NCBI RefSeq assembly: GCF_900148505.1
Contig: NZ_FRXO01000005.1
Span: forward strand, 124,001 to 188,000
Reading direction: 5' to 3'
Source: Pseudoxanthobacter soli DSM 19599
GTDB lineage: Bacteria; Pseudomonadota; Alphaproteobacteria; Rhizobiales; Segnochrobactraceae
DNA: 64,000 nucleotides
Under the pieces are notes generated by a model that worked only from the letters and a program-made list of their open reading frames with translations, ran no database searches and was not told the origin of the DNA. The translations under genes were made by a program, and so were the position numbers. Shown in pieces: positions 38,489 to 46,497 of the stretch (position 1 is the first letter of the stretch; each line of letters starts with the position of its first letter).

Positions 38489-39580
38489 ATGGTGCACGGC
38501 ATGTCGGCCGGGCCGCCCGCGCCCTTGCGCGGTGCCGTTGTCGGTTGCGGCTTCTTTGCGATGAACCAGCTCCATGCCTGGCGAGACATCGCCGGGGTCG
38601 AGATCGCGGCGATCTGCGACCGTGACCCCGACCGGCTGTCGGCGACCGGCGAGGGTTTCGGCATCGCGCGGCGCTACCGGGATGCGGCGGAGATGTTCGC
38701 CGCCGAGCGGCTCGACTTCGTCGACATCGCCACCACGGTCGAAAGCCATCGCCCGCTCGTCGAACTCGCGGCGCGCCATCGCGTGCCGGTGATCTGCCAG
38801 AAGCCTCTGGCGAAAACGCTCCCGGATGCCCGCGCCATGGTCGATGCCTGCGCGGAGGCCGGCGTTCCGCTGATGGTGCACGAGAATTTCCGCTGGCAGG
38901 CGCCGATCCGCGCCGTCGCCGCGGTGCTCGCCACCGGCCGCATCGGCCGGCCGTTCTTCGGCCGGCTTTCGTTCCGCTCGGGATATGACGTGTTCAAGGG
39001 GCAACCCCATCTCGCCACCGGCGAGCGCTTCATCATCCAGGAACTCGGCATCCACATGCTCGATATCGCGCGGCACCTGTTCGGCGACGTCTCCGGGCTG
39101 ACGGCGCGCTCGACCCGCATCAACCCTGCGATCCGGGGGGAGGATGCCGTGACGATGCTGCTCGACCATGCCGGTGGCGCGATGTCGGTCGTGGACTGTT
39201 CCTATGCCACGCGGCGTGCGGTCGACAGCTTTCCCGAAACCAGCCTCGAGATCGACGGGGCTTTCGGTTCGATCCACCTCATGCCGGGCTATCGCATGGT
39301 GGTGACGGACCGGACCGGGAGCGAGACGGTCGACGTCTCGCCGCCGCTGCTGCCGTGGGCCGCGCGACCCTGGCACAGTGTTCAGGAAAGCGTGCTGGCG
39401 ATCCAGAGCCATTGGGTGGACTGCCTCCGCAGCGGTTGCGAGCCGGCGACGTCCGGACGCGACAACCTCGCCACCGTCGCCCTCGTCGAGGCGGCCTACG
39501 AAAGTGCCGCTGCCGGCGGGCCGGTCTTCCTGCACGCGCGTCCTGCGCGAGCGGCGTGGAGCAGCCCCGCCCTTCATTGA
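38489..39580 (+). CDS. apsD: D-apiose dehydrogenase-like Gfo/Idh/MocA oxidoreductase
   Basis: A 363-residue NAD(P)-dependent enzyme of the Gfo/Idh/MocA family. The Rossmann motif is GAVVGCGFFAMNQLHAWRDI, and the catalytic lysine is in VPVICQKPLAKTL. The stretches LMVHENFRWQAPIRAV, GRLSFRSGYDVFKGQPHLA and VDVSPPLLPWAARPWH are very like the D-apiose dehydrogenases (ApsD) described for bacterial apiose breakdown. The product would be D-apionolactone. The next gene resembles D-apionate lactonase, the next enzyme in that pathway, which strengthens the call. GGAGGAGG lies 6 bases before ATG 38489. Assigned by recalled similarity, not by search. Confidence 0.82.
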   Translation: MVHGMSAGPPAPLRGAVVGCGFFAMNQLHAWRDIAGVEIAAICDRDPDRLSATGEGFGIARRYRDAAEMFAAERLDFVDIATTVESHRPLVELAARHRVPVICQKPLAKTLPDARAMVDACAEAGVPLMVHENFRWQAPIRAVAAVLATGRIGRPFFGRLSFRSGYDVFKGQPHLATGERFIIQELGIHMLDIARHLFGDVSGLTARSTRINPAIRGEDAVTMLLDHAGGAMSVVDCSYATRRAVDSFPETSLEIDGAFGSIHLMPGYRMVVTDRTGSETVDVSPPLLPWAARPWHSVQESVLAIQSHWVDCLRSGCEPATSGRDNLATVALVEAAYESAAAGGPVFLHARPARAAWSSPALH

Positions 39581-39692
39581 GCGGCCGGTCGGCGGCAGAA
39601 AGCCGGTGGGGCGCGACGTTCCGGCGGCGCGACATCATCCGGAGGCGAAACCGGATCGCCGAACGAAGCCGTGGAACCGGGGAGACAAGCAC

Positions 39693-41738
39693 ATGGGTTC
39701 ATCATCGCTCGTCGTTTCGCCGCCGGATTTGGAACAGACGCCGGGCCCGCCCGGTCCCGGCGGCCATGCGCTGCTGGTCGCGCGGCTCGGCACCGATGAA
39801 GCGGAGCCGCCGGTGATCCGGCTCTCCGCAGGCCGTCTCAGCGCCGAACTCGTCTCCGGCGGTCTCAGGGCGGTGCGATATGACGGGCGGGAGGTCCTGC
39901 GTGCCGTCGGGTGCGTCGCGGCCGGGCGTGCGCTCACAACGGTCGTCGAAGACGTGTCCGTCGAGCGGGACGCCGGCTCGTTCGCCGTGCGCCTTCGCGG
40001 CAATGCCGACGGGCGCGCCGCTGCGTTCGATGTCCGCATCGAGGGCCACGCGAACGGGAGCCTGCGGTTCGAACTCAGTGCGACGGCCGCCTCCGCCGCC
40101 GGCGGCATCGGGTTGCGGGTCCGCCACCCGGTCGTCGGCGTCGCCGGCCGCCCCGTCGTTGTGGAGCATGACGACGGCCGCGTCGAGCAGTCGGCGTTCC
40201 CGGATCTGATCGAGCCGATCCCGCCCTTTATCGCCATTCGCACTCTCACCCATAGCGTGGCCGAGGGCATCACCGCGACCTGCCGCTTCGAAGGGGCGCG
40301 CTTCGACATGACCGATCTACGGGCCTGGTCGGACGCGGCGTACGAAACCCGTGCGTGCGCGCCCCTTGCAGGCGCCCCCTCTGCAAGTACCCCCTCTGCA
40401 AGCGAACCCCTTTCGGGCGAAGCCCGTGCCGCTACCGGGCCGTCGCAGCCGGCGGACGGTGCGCGGCGGGAGGCCGGCGTCGTCCAGTGCCTCCGGCTGT
40501 CGGTCGCCGATACCCGCACCCCGGCGGCCGCGGTGGCGCGCTCAGGCATCACCACGCTCGGCTTCGGCACGGTCGCGGGCTATTTCCCGCGGGTCGGGCT
40601 GTTCATCACGCCGGAGGAAACCGCGCGGACGATGGACCGGCTCGACGATCTTCTGGAGATCGCACCCCAGGCGCTGCTGTGCCGGTTCGATCCTGAGGCC
40701 GGCCACGGCTGGCGGGCGCTGACGGACTTCGCGGCGCTGTCGCGGTCGAGCGGCATTCCCGTCGCCCTCGAATGCGTCGTGCGGCGGACGGAGCGTGCGC
40801 TCGAGACCTTGGAGGCGATCGCCCGCCTCGCCCGCAGCGCCGGGCTCGAACCCACATCCGTCGCGATCCTGTCGGACGAGGACGGACCGGCCACACCGTC
40901 CGACGGCGTCCGCCCGCCCCATGCCGAAATCCGGCGGGCTGCGGCCGAGGCCTTTCCCGGCGTCGCGGTTGGCGCGGCGTTCCCGTCGTTCGAGGCGATG
41001 AACCGCGTGCGGCCGGCGCCGGAACAACTGGCGTTCATTTCGCACGCGACCTGTCCGATTCTGCACGCCGCGGACGACCGCAGCGTGATGCAGAGCCTGG
41101 AGGCGATGCCTTGCATGGTCCGCACGGCCAGAGCGGTGTTTGGCGATGTGCCCTATCGCATCGGCCCGTCCACCATCGCGCTCGGCGCCTGTTCGGCCGG
41201 CATCCGGCCGGCCGAGAATCCCTTGGGCGGCCGTTTGCCGTCGGCCGGCGAGGATCCACGCCAGCGCGGGCTGTTCGCCGCCGCGTGGATGCTGGGTTAT
41301 GTCGCGGCGACTGCAGACGCCGCGCTCGATCTCTGGACCGGTGCGGCGCTGACAGGGCCCGCGGGCGTCGTCGACGACGACGGCGGGCGGCGTCCTGCCT
41401 TCCATGTGCTGCGCGGCCTCGCCCGGCTTGCGGGAACCCCGCGGCTTGCCTGCGTGTCGAGCCGGCCAGACCGGGTGCTCGCGCTCGCCGGGCGGGATGC
41501 CGGCGGTCGCACGGTCGCCTGGATCGCCAACATCACCGACCGGCTGCAGCCGTTTTCGCTGTCCCATGCCGGCATGATGCCGTGGCGCGCCTCGGTGGTC
41601 GACGAGGTGAGGTTGACCGACGATGCGGGGCGGGACGCGGCGCCGCCCCCGGGCGTGCTCGCGTCCCGCGGCTGCGATTTGTCGCTCGCACCTTATGCGG
41701 TCGCGATGCTGGAGCAGGTCGGGGCGCCGCGCTATTGA
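39693..41738 (+). CDS. apnL: D-apionate lactonase-like protein
   Basis: A 681-residue protein, cytoplasmic (no signal peptide). The N-terminal part (PPVIRLSAGRLSAELVSGGL, then VRYDGREVLRAV, HPVVGVAGRPVVVEHDDGR and RFDMTDLRAWSDAAYETR) matches the ApnL lactonase family, which opens D-apionolactone to D-apionate. A barrel-like domain follows. Around residues 226-262 there is a low-complexity insert rich in Ala, Ser and Pro (with a 15-base DNA repeat) where relatives have a short compact segment. The gene follows apsD by 112 bases. GGGGAGACAAGC precedes ATG 39693. No genes for later apionate steps (kinase, decarboxylase, RuBisCO-like protein) are in the window. Confidence 0.78.
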   Translation: MGSSSLVVSPPDLEQTPGPPGPGGHALLVARLGTDEAEPPVIRLSAGRLSAELVSGGLRAVRYDGREVLRAVGCVAAGRALTTVVEDVSVERDAGSFAVRLRGNADGRAAAFDVRIEGHANGSLRFELSATAASAAGGIGLRVRHPVVGVAGRPVVVEHDDGRVEQSAFPDLIEPIPPFIAIRTLTHSVAEGITATCRFEGARFDMTDLRAWSDAAYETRACAPLAGAPSASTPSASEPLSGEARAATGPSQPADGARREAGVVQCLRLSVADTRTPAAAVARSGITTLGFGTVAGYFPRVGLFITPEETARTMDRLDDLLEIAPQALLCRFDPEAGHGWRALTDFAALSRSSGIPVALECVVRRTERALETLEAIARLARSAGLEPTSVAILSDEDGPATPSDGVRPPHAEIRRAAAEAFPGVAVGAAFPSFEAMNRVRPAPEQLAFISHATCPILHAADDRSVMQSLEAMPCMVRTARAVFGDVPYRIGPSTIALGACSAGIRPAENPLGGRLPSAGEDPRQRGLFAAAWMLGYVAATADAALDLWTGAALTGPAGVVDDDGGRRPAFHVLRGLARLAGTPRLACVSSRPDRVLALAGRDAGGRTVAWIANITDRLQPFSLSHAGMMPWRASVVDEVRLTDDAGRDAAPPPGVLASRGCDLSLAPYAVAMLEQVGAPRY

Positions 41739-41766
41739 AGCGGGCGGCCCGCATACGGCATCCCCA

Positions 41767-41794
41767 TGGGATGTGCGTTATGGGATGTGCGTTA
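41767..41794. repeat. 14-bp tandem duplication at a gene end
   Basis: TGGGATGTGCGTTA occurs exactly twice in a row (41767-41780 and 41781-41794) between the convergent apnL and permease genes. The second copy contains the TAA stop of the permease (41792-41794, minus strand). CATCCC-CAT-GGGATG just before it can form a small hairpin. Probably a recent slippage duplication. Confidence 0.7.
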
Positions 41795-43210
41795 CGCGGC
41801 CTCGCGCGCAGGCCCCGGATAGGGCAGGGCGTGCTCCATCGGGTCGGTATAGAAGCGGCTGGCGTAGCGGCGGCGGTAGTACCACATCGGCACGATGCCG
41901 ATGACGATGGTGCCGATGCTGATGACGGAAACCCGCCAGCCGAGCTGCGGCAGCTGGTAGAGGCCGACGCAGCCGATGAACACCGCCGAGGCGAACGGCA
42001 CCACGCCCGCGAAAAGGCACACCCGCCAGTCGGTCAGCAGCACCTTGCGGTGATACCAGGCGCAGGCGATGCCGGCGACGGCATAATAGAATGACACCTG
42101 TACCCCGATGGCGTTGATGAGGTCGCTCATCAGGATGCTGATCGTCGGCACCGTGGCGGAAACGGCGAACAGCAGGAGCGAGACGCCGGCGACCGCGAAG
42201 CCGGCGAGCCAGGGCGTCTGGAATCGCGGGTGCAGCCGGCCCATCCGTTCGGAGACGACGCCGTCGCGCGCCATGGAGAACAGCAGGCGGGTGCATTGGA
42301 GGAGCTGCGTCTCCAGCGTCGCGACCGCGCTCACCATCACCGCCAGCACGGCGATGGCGCTCCAGGGCGCCGGAAGCGCCACGTGGCCGAGCGCCGGCAG
42401 CAGGTTGGCGCTGTTGTTCTGCACCTCGGCCGGCGTCAGCGCCATTTGCACCGCGACCTGGATCAGGATGAAGGCGAGGAAGATCACCAGCACCCCGATG
42501 ATGCCGCCAAGCCCCGCCGTTTTCTCGGCGTTCGCCGTTTCCTCCGCGAGGTTGGCCGAGACGTCCCAGCCGAAATAATAGAACACGGCGACCAGCATCC
42601 CGGCGGAGAAGGTCTGGAAGTTGCCGAAGCTCGACGGCAGGAACCAGTCCCAGGAGAGGCTCGTGACCGGGGCGGCGCTTGCATGCCAGATCGCGAGCAC
42701 GCCGACGAGCAGCAGCGCGCCGAGTTCGAGCAGCGTCATCAGCACCTGCACCTTGGCGGTGGCGGTGATGCCGACCGTGATCAGCGCCAGCACGCCGAGG
42801 AACCACACCACGCCGATGCCGGTCGCCCAGGTGACATCGTGCAGTTCTCCGGGTGCGAACAGGTCGAGCGTCGCCTCGCCCGCGGGTAGGGCGGCCGCCA
42901 CCATGAAGATGGTCGAGAGGCCGAGCAGCGCCCAGCCGGCCAGGAACCCGAGCGACGGATGGATGGCGCGCCCGACCCATGCGTAGGCGGCGCCGGCATC
43001 CGAACGCCAGCGGTTGAGATAGGAGAAGGCGATCGTGATGCCGATCATCGGCACGAAGGCGACCCAAAGCGCCGCGGGCCCGGCAATGCCGACCGCAGCC
43101 ACAAGTGCCGCCGTGCTCGCGGTGATCGAATAGGCCGGGGCCGCGCCCGCGACCGCCATCACCGCTGTGTCGAGAAATCCCAACGCGCCCTTCTTGAGCG
43201 AGCCTGCCAT
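41792..43210 (-). CDS. APC-superfamily amino acid/amine permease
   Basis: A 472-residue inner-membrane transporter with about twelve helices. Helix 1 carries the loop motif typical of the APC superfamily (VMAVAGAAPAYSITASTAAL), and FYYFGWDVSANLAEETANAE marks helix 6 and the following loop. The CTRLLFSMARDGVVSERMGR region is also typical. Substrate could be an amino acid, a polyamine or another small amine; the sequence does not decide. GGGGGGAACGCG precedes ATG 43210. It is convergent with apnL at 53 bases and lies next to the unusual low-GC patch on its upstream side. No enzyme gene for amine breakdown is adjacent. Confidence 0.88.
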   Translation of the reverse strand: MAGSLKKGALGFLDTAVMAVAGAAPAYSITASTAALVAAVGIAGPAALWVAFVPMIGITIAFSYLNRWRSDAGAAYAWVGRAIHPSLGFLAGWALLGLSTIFMVAAALPAGEATLDLFAPGELHDVTWATGIGVVWFLGVLALITVGITATAKVQVLMTLLELGALLLVGVLAIWHASAAPVTSLSWDWFLPSSFGNFQTFSAGMLVAVFYYFGWDVSANLAEETANAEKTAGLGGIIGVLVIFLAFILIQVAVQMALTPAEVQNNSANLLPALGHVALPAPWSAIAVLAVMVSAVATLETQLLQCTRLLFSMARDGVVSERMGRLHPRFQTPWLAGFAVAGVSLLLFAVSATVPTISILMSDLINAIGVQVSFYYAVAGIACAWYHRKVLLTDWRVCLFAGVVPFASAVFIGCVGLYQLPQLGWRVSVISIGTIVIGIVPMWYYRRRYASRFYTDPMEHALPYPGPAREAA

Positions 43211-43822
43211 ATCGCGTTCCCCCCTGATCGGAACGGCCCTGTCGATCCCCCCGGATCGACAGGCTTCAGTGTGCACCGGAGGCGATATGCCGGCACCAGA
43301 AAACATGCCGATGACGAAAAAAGGCGTTCATGACGGGGACGTCATCCGCCCCACGTCTTCACGCGTCTCGCTTGCGACGGCGACCGCGACGCGAACACGT
43401 CGGTTCGTTAAATATCGGACATGTACCCGGCGTGGGTAGTGTGTATATGGACGTGGGCAAGAGAAGGAATATTCTTATCTACATCGACGAAGTGATGTTG
43501 AAGCAAGATGACATAGAATACGTCAGGGGAGACTGTAATTTTATGTTGTCGCGATCAGAGCAAAAATCGTCGATGTCGAGAGATTTGACTCGAAACGTCA
43601 CGTCTTCCCGGCGATATGAACAGGCCTGCACCGATCCGCACGGAATGCAAAGTCATTGTGACGCAAATCGGCAGGGCCAATCGAAACACCGTCGATCCGG
43701 GACCGATCCAGCTCACCCGGGGCGGCAATCAGGCACTTGAGGCAGCAGCGTTCCCCCCGCCGGCGGTTTGCATCGGTTGGGAAACGTTCCCGCGCTCGAT
43801 CACAACAGCAACGAGGCAAGTC
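43211..43822. other. 612-bp gap with a low-GC patch
   Basis: By hand count 43441-43560 has 50 G/C of 120 bases (about 42%), far below its surroundings. A frame starting ATG 43447 (97 codons, to 43740) reads MDVGKRRNILIYIDEVML and on, but it has no ribosome site and its second half looks noncoding. The patch may hold promoters for the permease and the peptide gene or be imported DNA. Confidence 0.4.
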
Positions 43823-44110
43823 ATGTCCGTCTTCGCACGTCACAATGCCAACGTCGCTCTCGATGACGTGGCTCTTCAATCTGTCACCGGCGGCATCGCC
43901 CTGTCGCCCTCTCTCAACCCTGACGACTGGGGCCCGGGTCCGGCGATCCCCCCGCACGGCTACGGCTCGGGCCTGGTGATTCCGCTGGGTGACTTGGGTC
44001 CCGGTCCGGCGATCCCACCGAACGGCTTCGGTCCGGGGTTCGGCGTCCAGCCGACGGTCTCGCAGGGGATTGTGAACGTCCCGAACGGGCCGGTCCTCAG
44101 TGGCGGCTGA
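43823..44110 (+). CDS. Orphan double-glycine-leader peptide with Gly/Pro-rich repeats
   Basis: A 95-residue product with no family I recognise. Residues 1-24 look like a leader peptide ending in a double-glycine cleavage site: VALDDVALQSVTGG, with the spaced Leu-Leu-Val pattern seen before GG in bacteriocin and RiPP precursors. The remaining 71 residues are rich in Gly and Pro and contain two 22-residue repeats (35-56 and 57-78) that share GPGPAIPP, then HGYGSG or NGFGPG. There is no cysteine. GAGG lies 8 bases before ATG 43823, and a strong terminator follows at 44196. No C39-type exporter or modifying enzyme is nearby. A secreted antimicrobial or signalling peptide is a hypothesis only. A frame start at 43616 is possible but has no leader logic. 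Confidence 0.6.
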   Translation: MSVFARHNANVALDDVALQSVTGGIALSPSLNPDDWGPGPAIPPHGYGSGLVIPLGDLGPGPAIPPNGFGPGFGVQPTVSQGIVNVPNGPVLSGG

Positions 44111-44195
44111 GGCTCGCCGTTCTCCTGAGGTGTGCCGGATCGCCCGGCCCGGCCGTTCTTCTCGAAACCATCCGGTTAGTCGAAACGATCAGACG

Positions 44196-44234
44196 AGGCC
44201 GCCATCCGCATCGAATCGGATGGCGGCCTTTCCA
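44196..44234 (+). terminator. Strong intrinsic terminator after the peptide gene
   Basis: Arms AGGCCGCCATCCG (44196-44208) and CGGATGGCGGCCT (44217-44229) are a perfect 13-bp stem with an 8-base loop, followed by TTTCCATTTC on the plus strand. There is no T-run on the other side, so it serves the rightward peptide gene, 86 bases upstream. It supports the view that this small gene is really transcribed as its own unit. Confidence 0.8.
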
Positions 44235-44285
44235 TTTCGCAAAAGGCCTGTGCGGGAAAGCCCCGCAATCTGGAGAGGAACGGGA

Positions 44286-44630
44286 TCAGCCGGCGCGGCT
44301 GGCCGGCGAAGGCAGGGCCGGTCCGGTTCCCGCCTCGGCGCGGGCACGGTTGCGCTCCGCCTCGCGGCGCCAGTGCCCGGCCTCGCGCCGCTCGCGCCTG
44401 AGCGAGCGGCGGTCGGAAAGGCCGCGGAACCACATCCCGACGCTGCCGATGACGACGCCGAGCGCCAGCACGGCGAACAGGGCCCAGTAGAGCGGAATCT
44501 GGAAGGCGACGGCAGGGGCGACACTGTTGAACGGATCGAGCGAGACGAGCACGACCTGCCGGTTGGCGACGGCCACGGCGACGAGCGCCACGGCCAGAAC
44601 GATCAACACCAGAGCCTTCAGAAAACGCAT
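44286..44630 (-). CDS. LapA-domain membrane protein
   Basis: A 114-residue small membrane protein. Helix 1 is about 4-24 (LKALVLIVLAVALVAVAVAN) and helix 2 about 47-68 (PLYWALFAVLALGVVIGSVG). A basic cytoplasmic tail (SDRRSLRRERREAGHWRREA) probably forms a coiled coil. This is the LapA (lipopolysaccharide assembly protein A) domain pattern, with NRQVVLVSLDPFN between the helices. In E. coli LapA works with LapB in controlling LPS synthesis; whether this short protein does the same is inference. It is 162 bases downstream of ihfB on the same strand, a common Rhizobiales order. Confidence 0.85.
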   Translation of the reverse strand: MRFLKALVLIVLAVALVAVAVANRQVVLVSLDPFNSVAPAVAFQIPLYWALFAVLALGVVIGSVGMWFRGLSDRRSLRRERREAGHWRREAERNRARAEAGTGPALPSPASRAG

Positions 44631-44792
44631 CGCTGTTCTTTCCCGTCCGCCATGTCCTCAGGCCGCCCGCGCCTGCCGCGCGACGGCGCCCGCCCGACCG
44701 GTGCCCGTGGCGGCTTCACCGCAGCAGAACCCCCTGCGTCGACCCCACCGTCGGCCGGCCGGGGACGTGTCCAGCCGAACCGGTGACGGCCA

Positions 44793-45092
44793 TCAATCCT
44801 CTTCGTCGTCCGCGCCGTCGTTGAGGCGCTGCCGCATTTCCTTGCCGGTCTTGAAGAACGGCACATATTTCTCGTCGACGTCGACCTGCTCGCCGGTCCG
44901 GGGATTGCGGCCGAGGCGGGCGGGCCGGTTCTTGACCGAGAATGCGCCGAAGCCGCGCAGCTCGACGCGATCCCCGCGGGACAGCGCCCCGATGATCTCG
45001 TCCAGAATGGCGTTCACGATGTTCTCGATGTCGCGCTGGTAGAGATGCGGGTTCTTTTCCGCGATCAGCTGCACCAATTCCGACTTGATCAT
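44793..45092 (-). CDS. ihfB: Integration host factor subunit beta
   Basis: A 99-residue DNA-bending protein of the HU/IHF family. [20 protein letters not shown] is the usual beta-subunit start, [20 protein letters not shown] the dimer core, and [20 protein letters not shown] the arm whose proline wedges into DNA. It ends in an acidic tail (NDGADDEED). It should pair with IHF alpha (not in the window). The start overlaps the sppA stop by ATGA at 45089-45092, so the two are translationally coupled. It is one of the leftward housekeeping genes after rpsA. Confidence 0.95.
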   Translation of the reverse strand: MIKSELVQLIAEKNPHLYQRDIENIVNAILDEIIGALSRGDRVELRGFGAFSVKNRPARLGRNPRTGEQVDVDEKYVPFFKTGKEMRQRLNDGADDEED

Positions 45093-46141
45093 TGCTGCGA
45101 GGCCCCCTGGCCCCCATCGTCGTCGTACCCGATCGGGCCAACGTGCCAAAGCGACTGAAGTCCGTCAACGCGCTGTCCGGCTGAAGAGAACGCGGCCGAA
45201 TCCACAGCAATGCCGAACGAGCGGAAAAGTCCATCGGTGACGCCGGAGGCGAGGCTTTCGCCGACCGACGACGCAAGCGAAAGCAGACCGGAACGCCGCT
45301 TCACCTCCCAGTCCTCGACGGGAAGGCCGGCGGCGACCTTGCGGTCCTTCTCGAGCCAGGCGATCGCCACCTCCTCGCCGCCGATCGCGTCGACGAGTTG
45401 GGCTTCGCGGGCCTGGTGACCGGTCATGATGCGGCCGTCTGCGAGGGCGAGCGCCCGGTCGTGCGGCAGCCGGCGGCGTTCCGCGACGATGTCGACGAAC
45501 CAGGCGTAGGTGTCGTCGACGACGCTCTTGAGCATCGCCTTGGCTTCCTGCGTGGCGGGCGCGTAGGGTGCGGGCTCGGCCTTCAGCGGGGCGCTTTTGA
45601 CGGCGCCGATCTCGACGCCGATGGTGTCGAGCAGCTTGGCGGCGTCGCCGTACTGGAACAGAACGCCGATCGATCCGGTGATCGAGGTCCGGCGCGCGAC
45701 GATATGGTCCGCGGCGATCGCCGTCATGTAGCCGGCGGAGGCGCCGAGCGTGCCGATGGTCGCCACCACGGGCTTCTTCTCGGCCAGACGGCGCAGGGCG
45801 TCGTAGAGGCCCTCGCCGCCCGCGGTGGTGCCGCCGGGGCTGTTGATCGCCACGATCACGCCCTTCACGGCCGGATCCTTGGCCATGCGCTCGATGAGCT
45901 CGATGCGGTCGCGATCGTCGGTGATGACGCCGGAGACGGAAAGGCGGGCGATCTGGTCCTTCTCGCCCCGCACGTCGTCCAGCCCGCCGGCGAGGCCGAT
46001 CCCTGCGATGATGGCGAGCGCGATGGCGACAATGGCGGCGACACGCCAGCCCGTGACCGAGCGGCGCAGGCGGCGGCGTTCAACCACCGCATCGGCCTGA
46101 AGCAGCGATCCGGTGTCGGAAGTGCCTCGTTCGACGGGCAT
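45089..46141 (-). CDS. sppA: Signal peptide peptidase SppA (short type)
   Basis: A 350-residue membrane-bound serine protease of the S49 family, single-domain type. One N-terminal membrane anchor (about 33-52). The catalytic serine is Ser135 in [11 protein letters not shown] and the general base is probably Lys187 in [13 protein letters not shown]. The 52-residue spacing equals that of the Ser-Lys dyad in Bacillus Spp[21 protein letters not shown] is the conserved substrate-binding part. It degrades leftover signal peptides and membrane fragments. ATG 46141 was chosen; upstream frame is unlike the family. It lies downstream of rpsA but beyond its terminator, so probably has its own promoter. 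Confidence 0.92.
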   Translation of the reverse strand: MPVERGTSDTGSLLQADAVVERRRLRRSVTGWRVAAIVAIALAIIAGIGLAGGLDDVRGEKDQIARLSVSGVITDDRDRIELIERMAKDPAVKGVIVAINSPGGTTAGGEGLYDALRRLAEKKPVVATIGTLGASAGYMTAIAADHIVARRTSITGSIGVLFQYGDAAKLLDTIGVEIGAVKSAPLKAEPAPYAPATQEAKAMLKSVVDDTYAWFVDIVAERRRLPHDRALALADGRIMTGHQAREAQLVDAIGGEEVAIAWLEKDRKVAAGLPVEDWEVKRRSGLLSLASSVGESLASGVTDGLFRSFGIAVDSAAFSSAGQRVDGLQSLWHVGPIGYDDDGGQGASQQ

Positions 46142-46406
46142 CAGGCGTCCGTTCCCTCGCTTCACGGCAGACCGGGCAGCCGGCCGTGCTATGGCGTTTC
46201 CGCCGGATCCGTCCCCACCGATCCGGTGCCCCGATGTCCGGGTTCCTCGCCATGACGGCGCCGAAACCTCTTCCCTCGGCATCAAACAGACGCTGATGGC
46301 GAAAGCAAGGTTAATCTCACGGAAGCCGCTGGATCAACACGCGATTTCGCTCTTGACGCGACGGTCGTTTTCGTTCGTGTGCGAAGGCTGGCGCCTCAAA
46401 ACGAAG

Positions 46407-46470
46407 AAACCCGCCTCGCGGCGGGTTTCCGGTATCGTCGGTCCCGGGGGCGCCGAAGCGCCCCGGGACC
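46407..46470 (-). terminator. Double hairpin terminator after rpsA
   Basis: Reading the minus strand after the rpsA stop, a large GC hairpin comes first (46440-46470, arms around CGAA/TTCG). Then a perfect stem follows: AAACCCGCC (46407-46415, plus strand) with GGCGGGTTT (46420-46428), trailed by CTTCGTTTTG. The second is a good intrinsic terminator. The rest of the gap to sppA (46142-46406) shows no gene. Confidence 0.8.
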
Positions 46471-46497
46471 GGGAAGGAACGGCATCCGCGAAGCGGA

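Noticed and set aside
43447-43740. 97-codon frame in the low-GC patch as a gene
   Set aside because: No ribosome site, no recognisable family, and the second half reads like noncoding sequence. Kept only as part of the low-GC finding.
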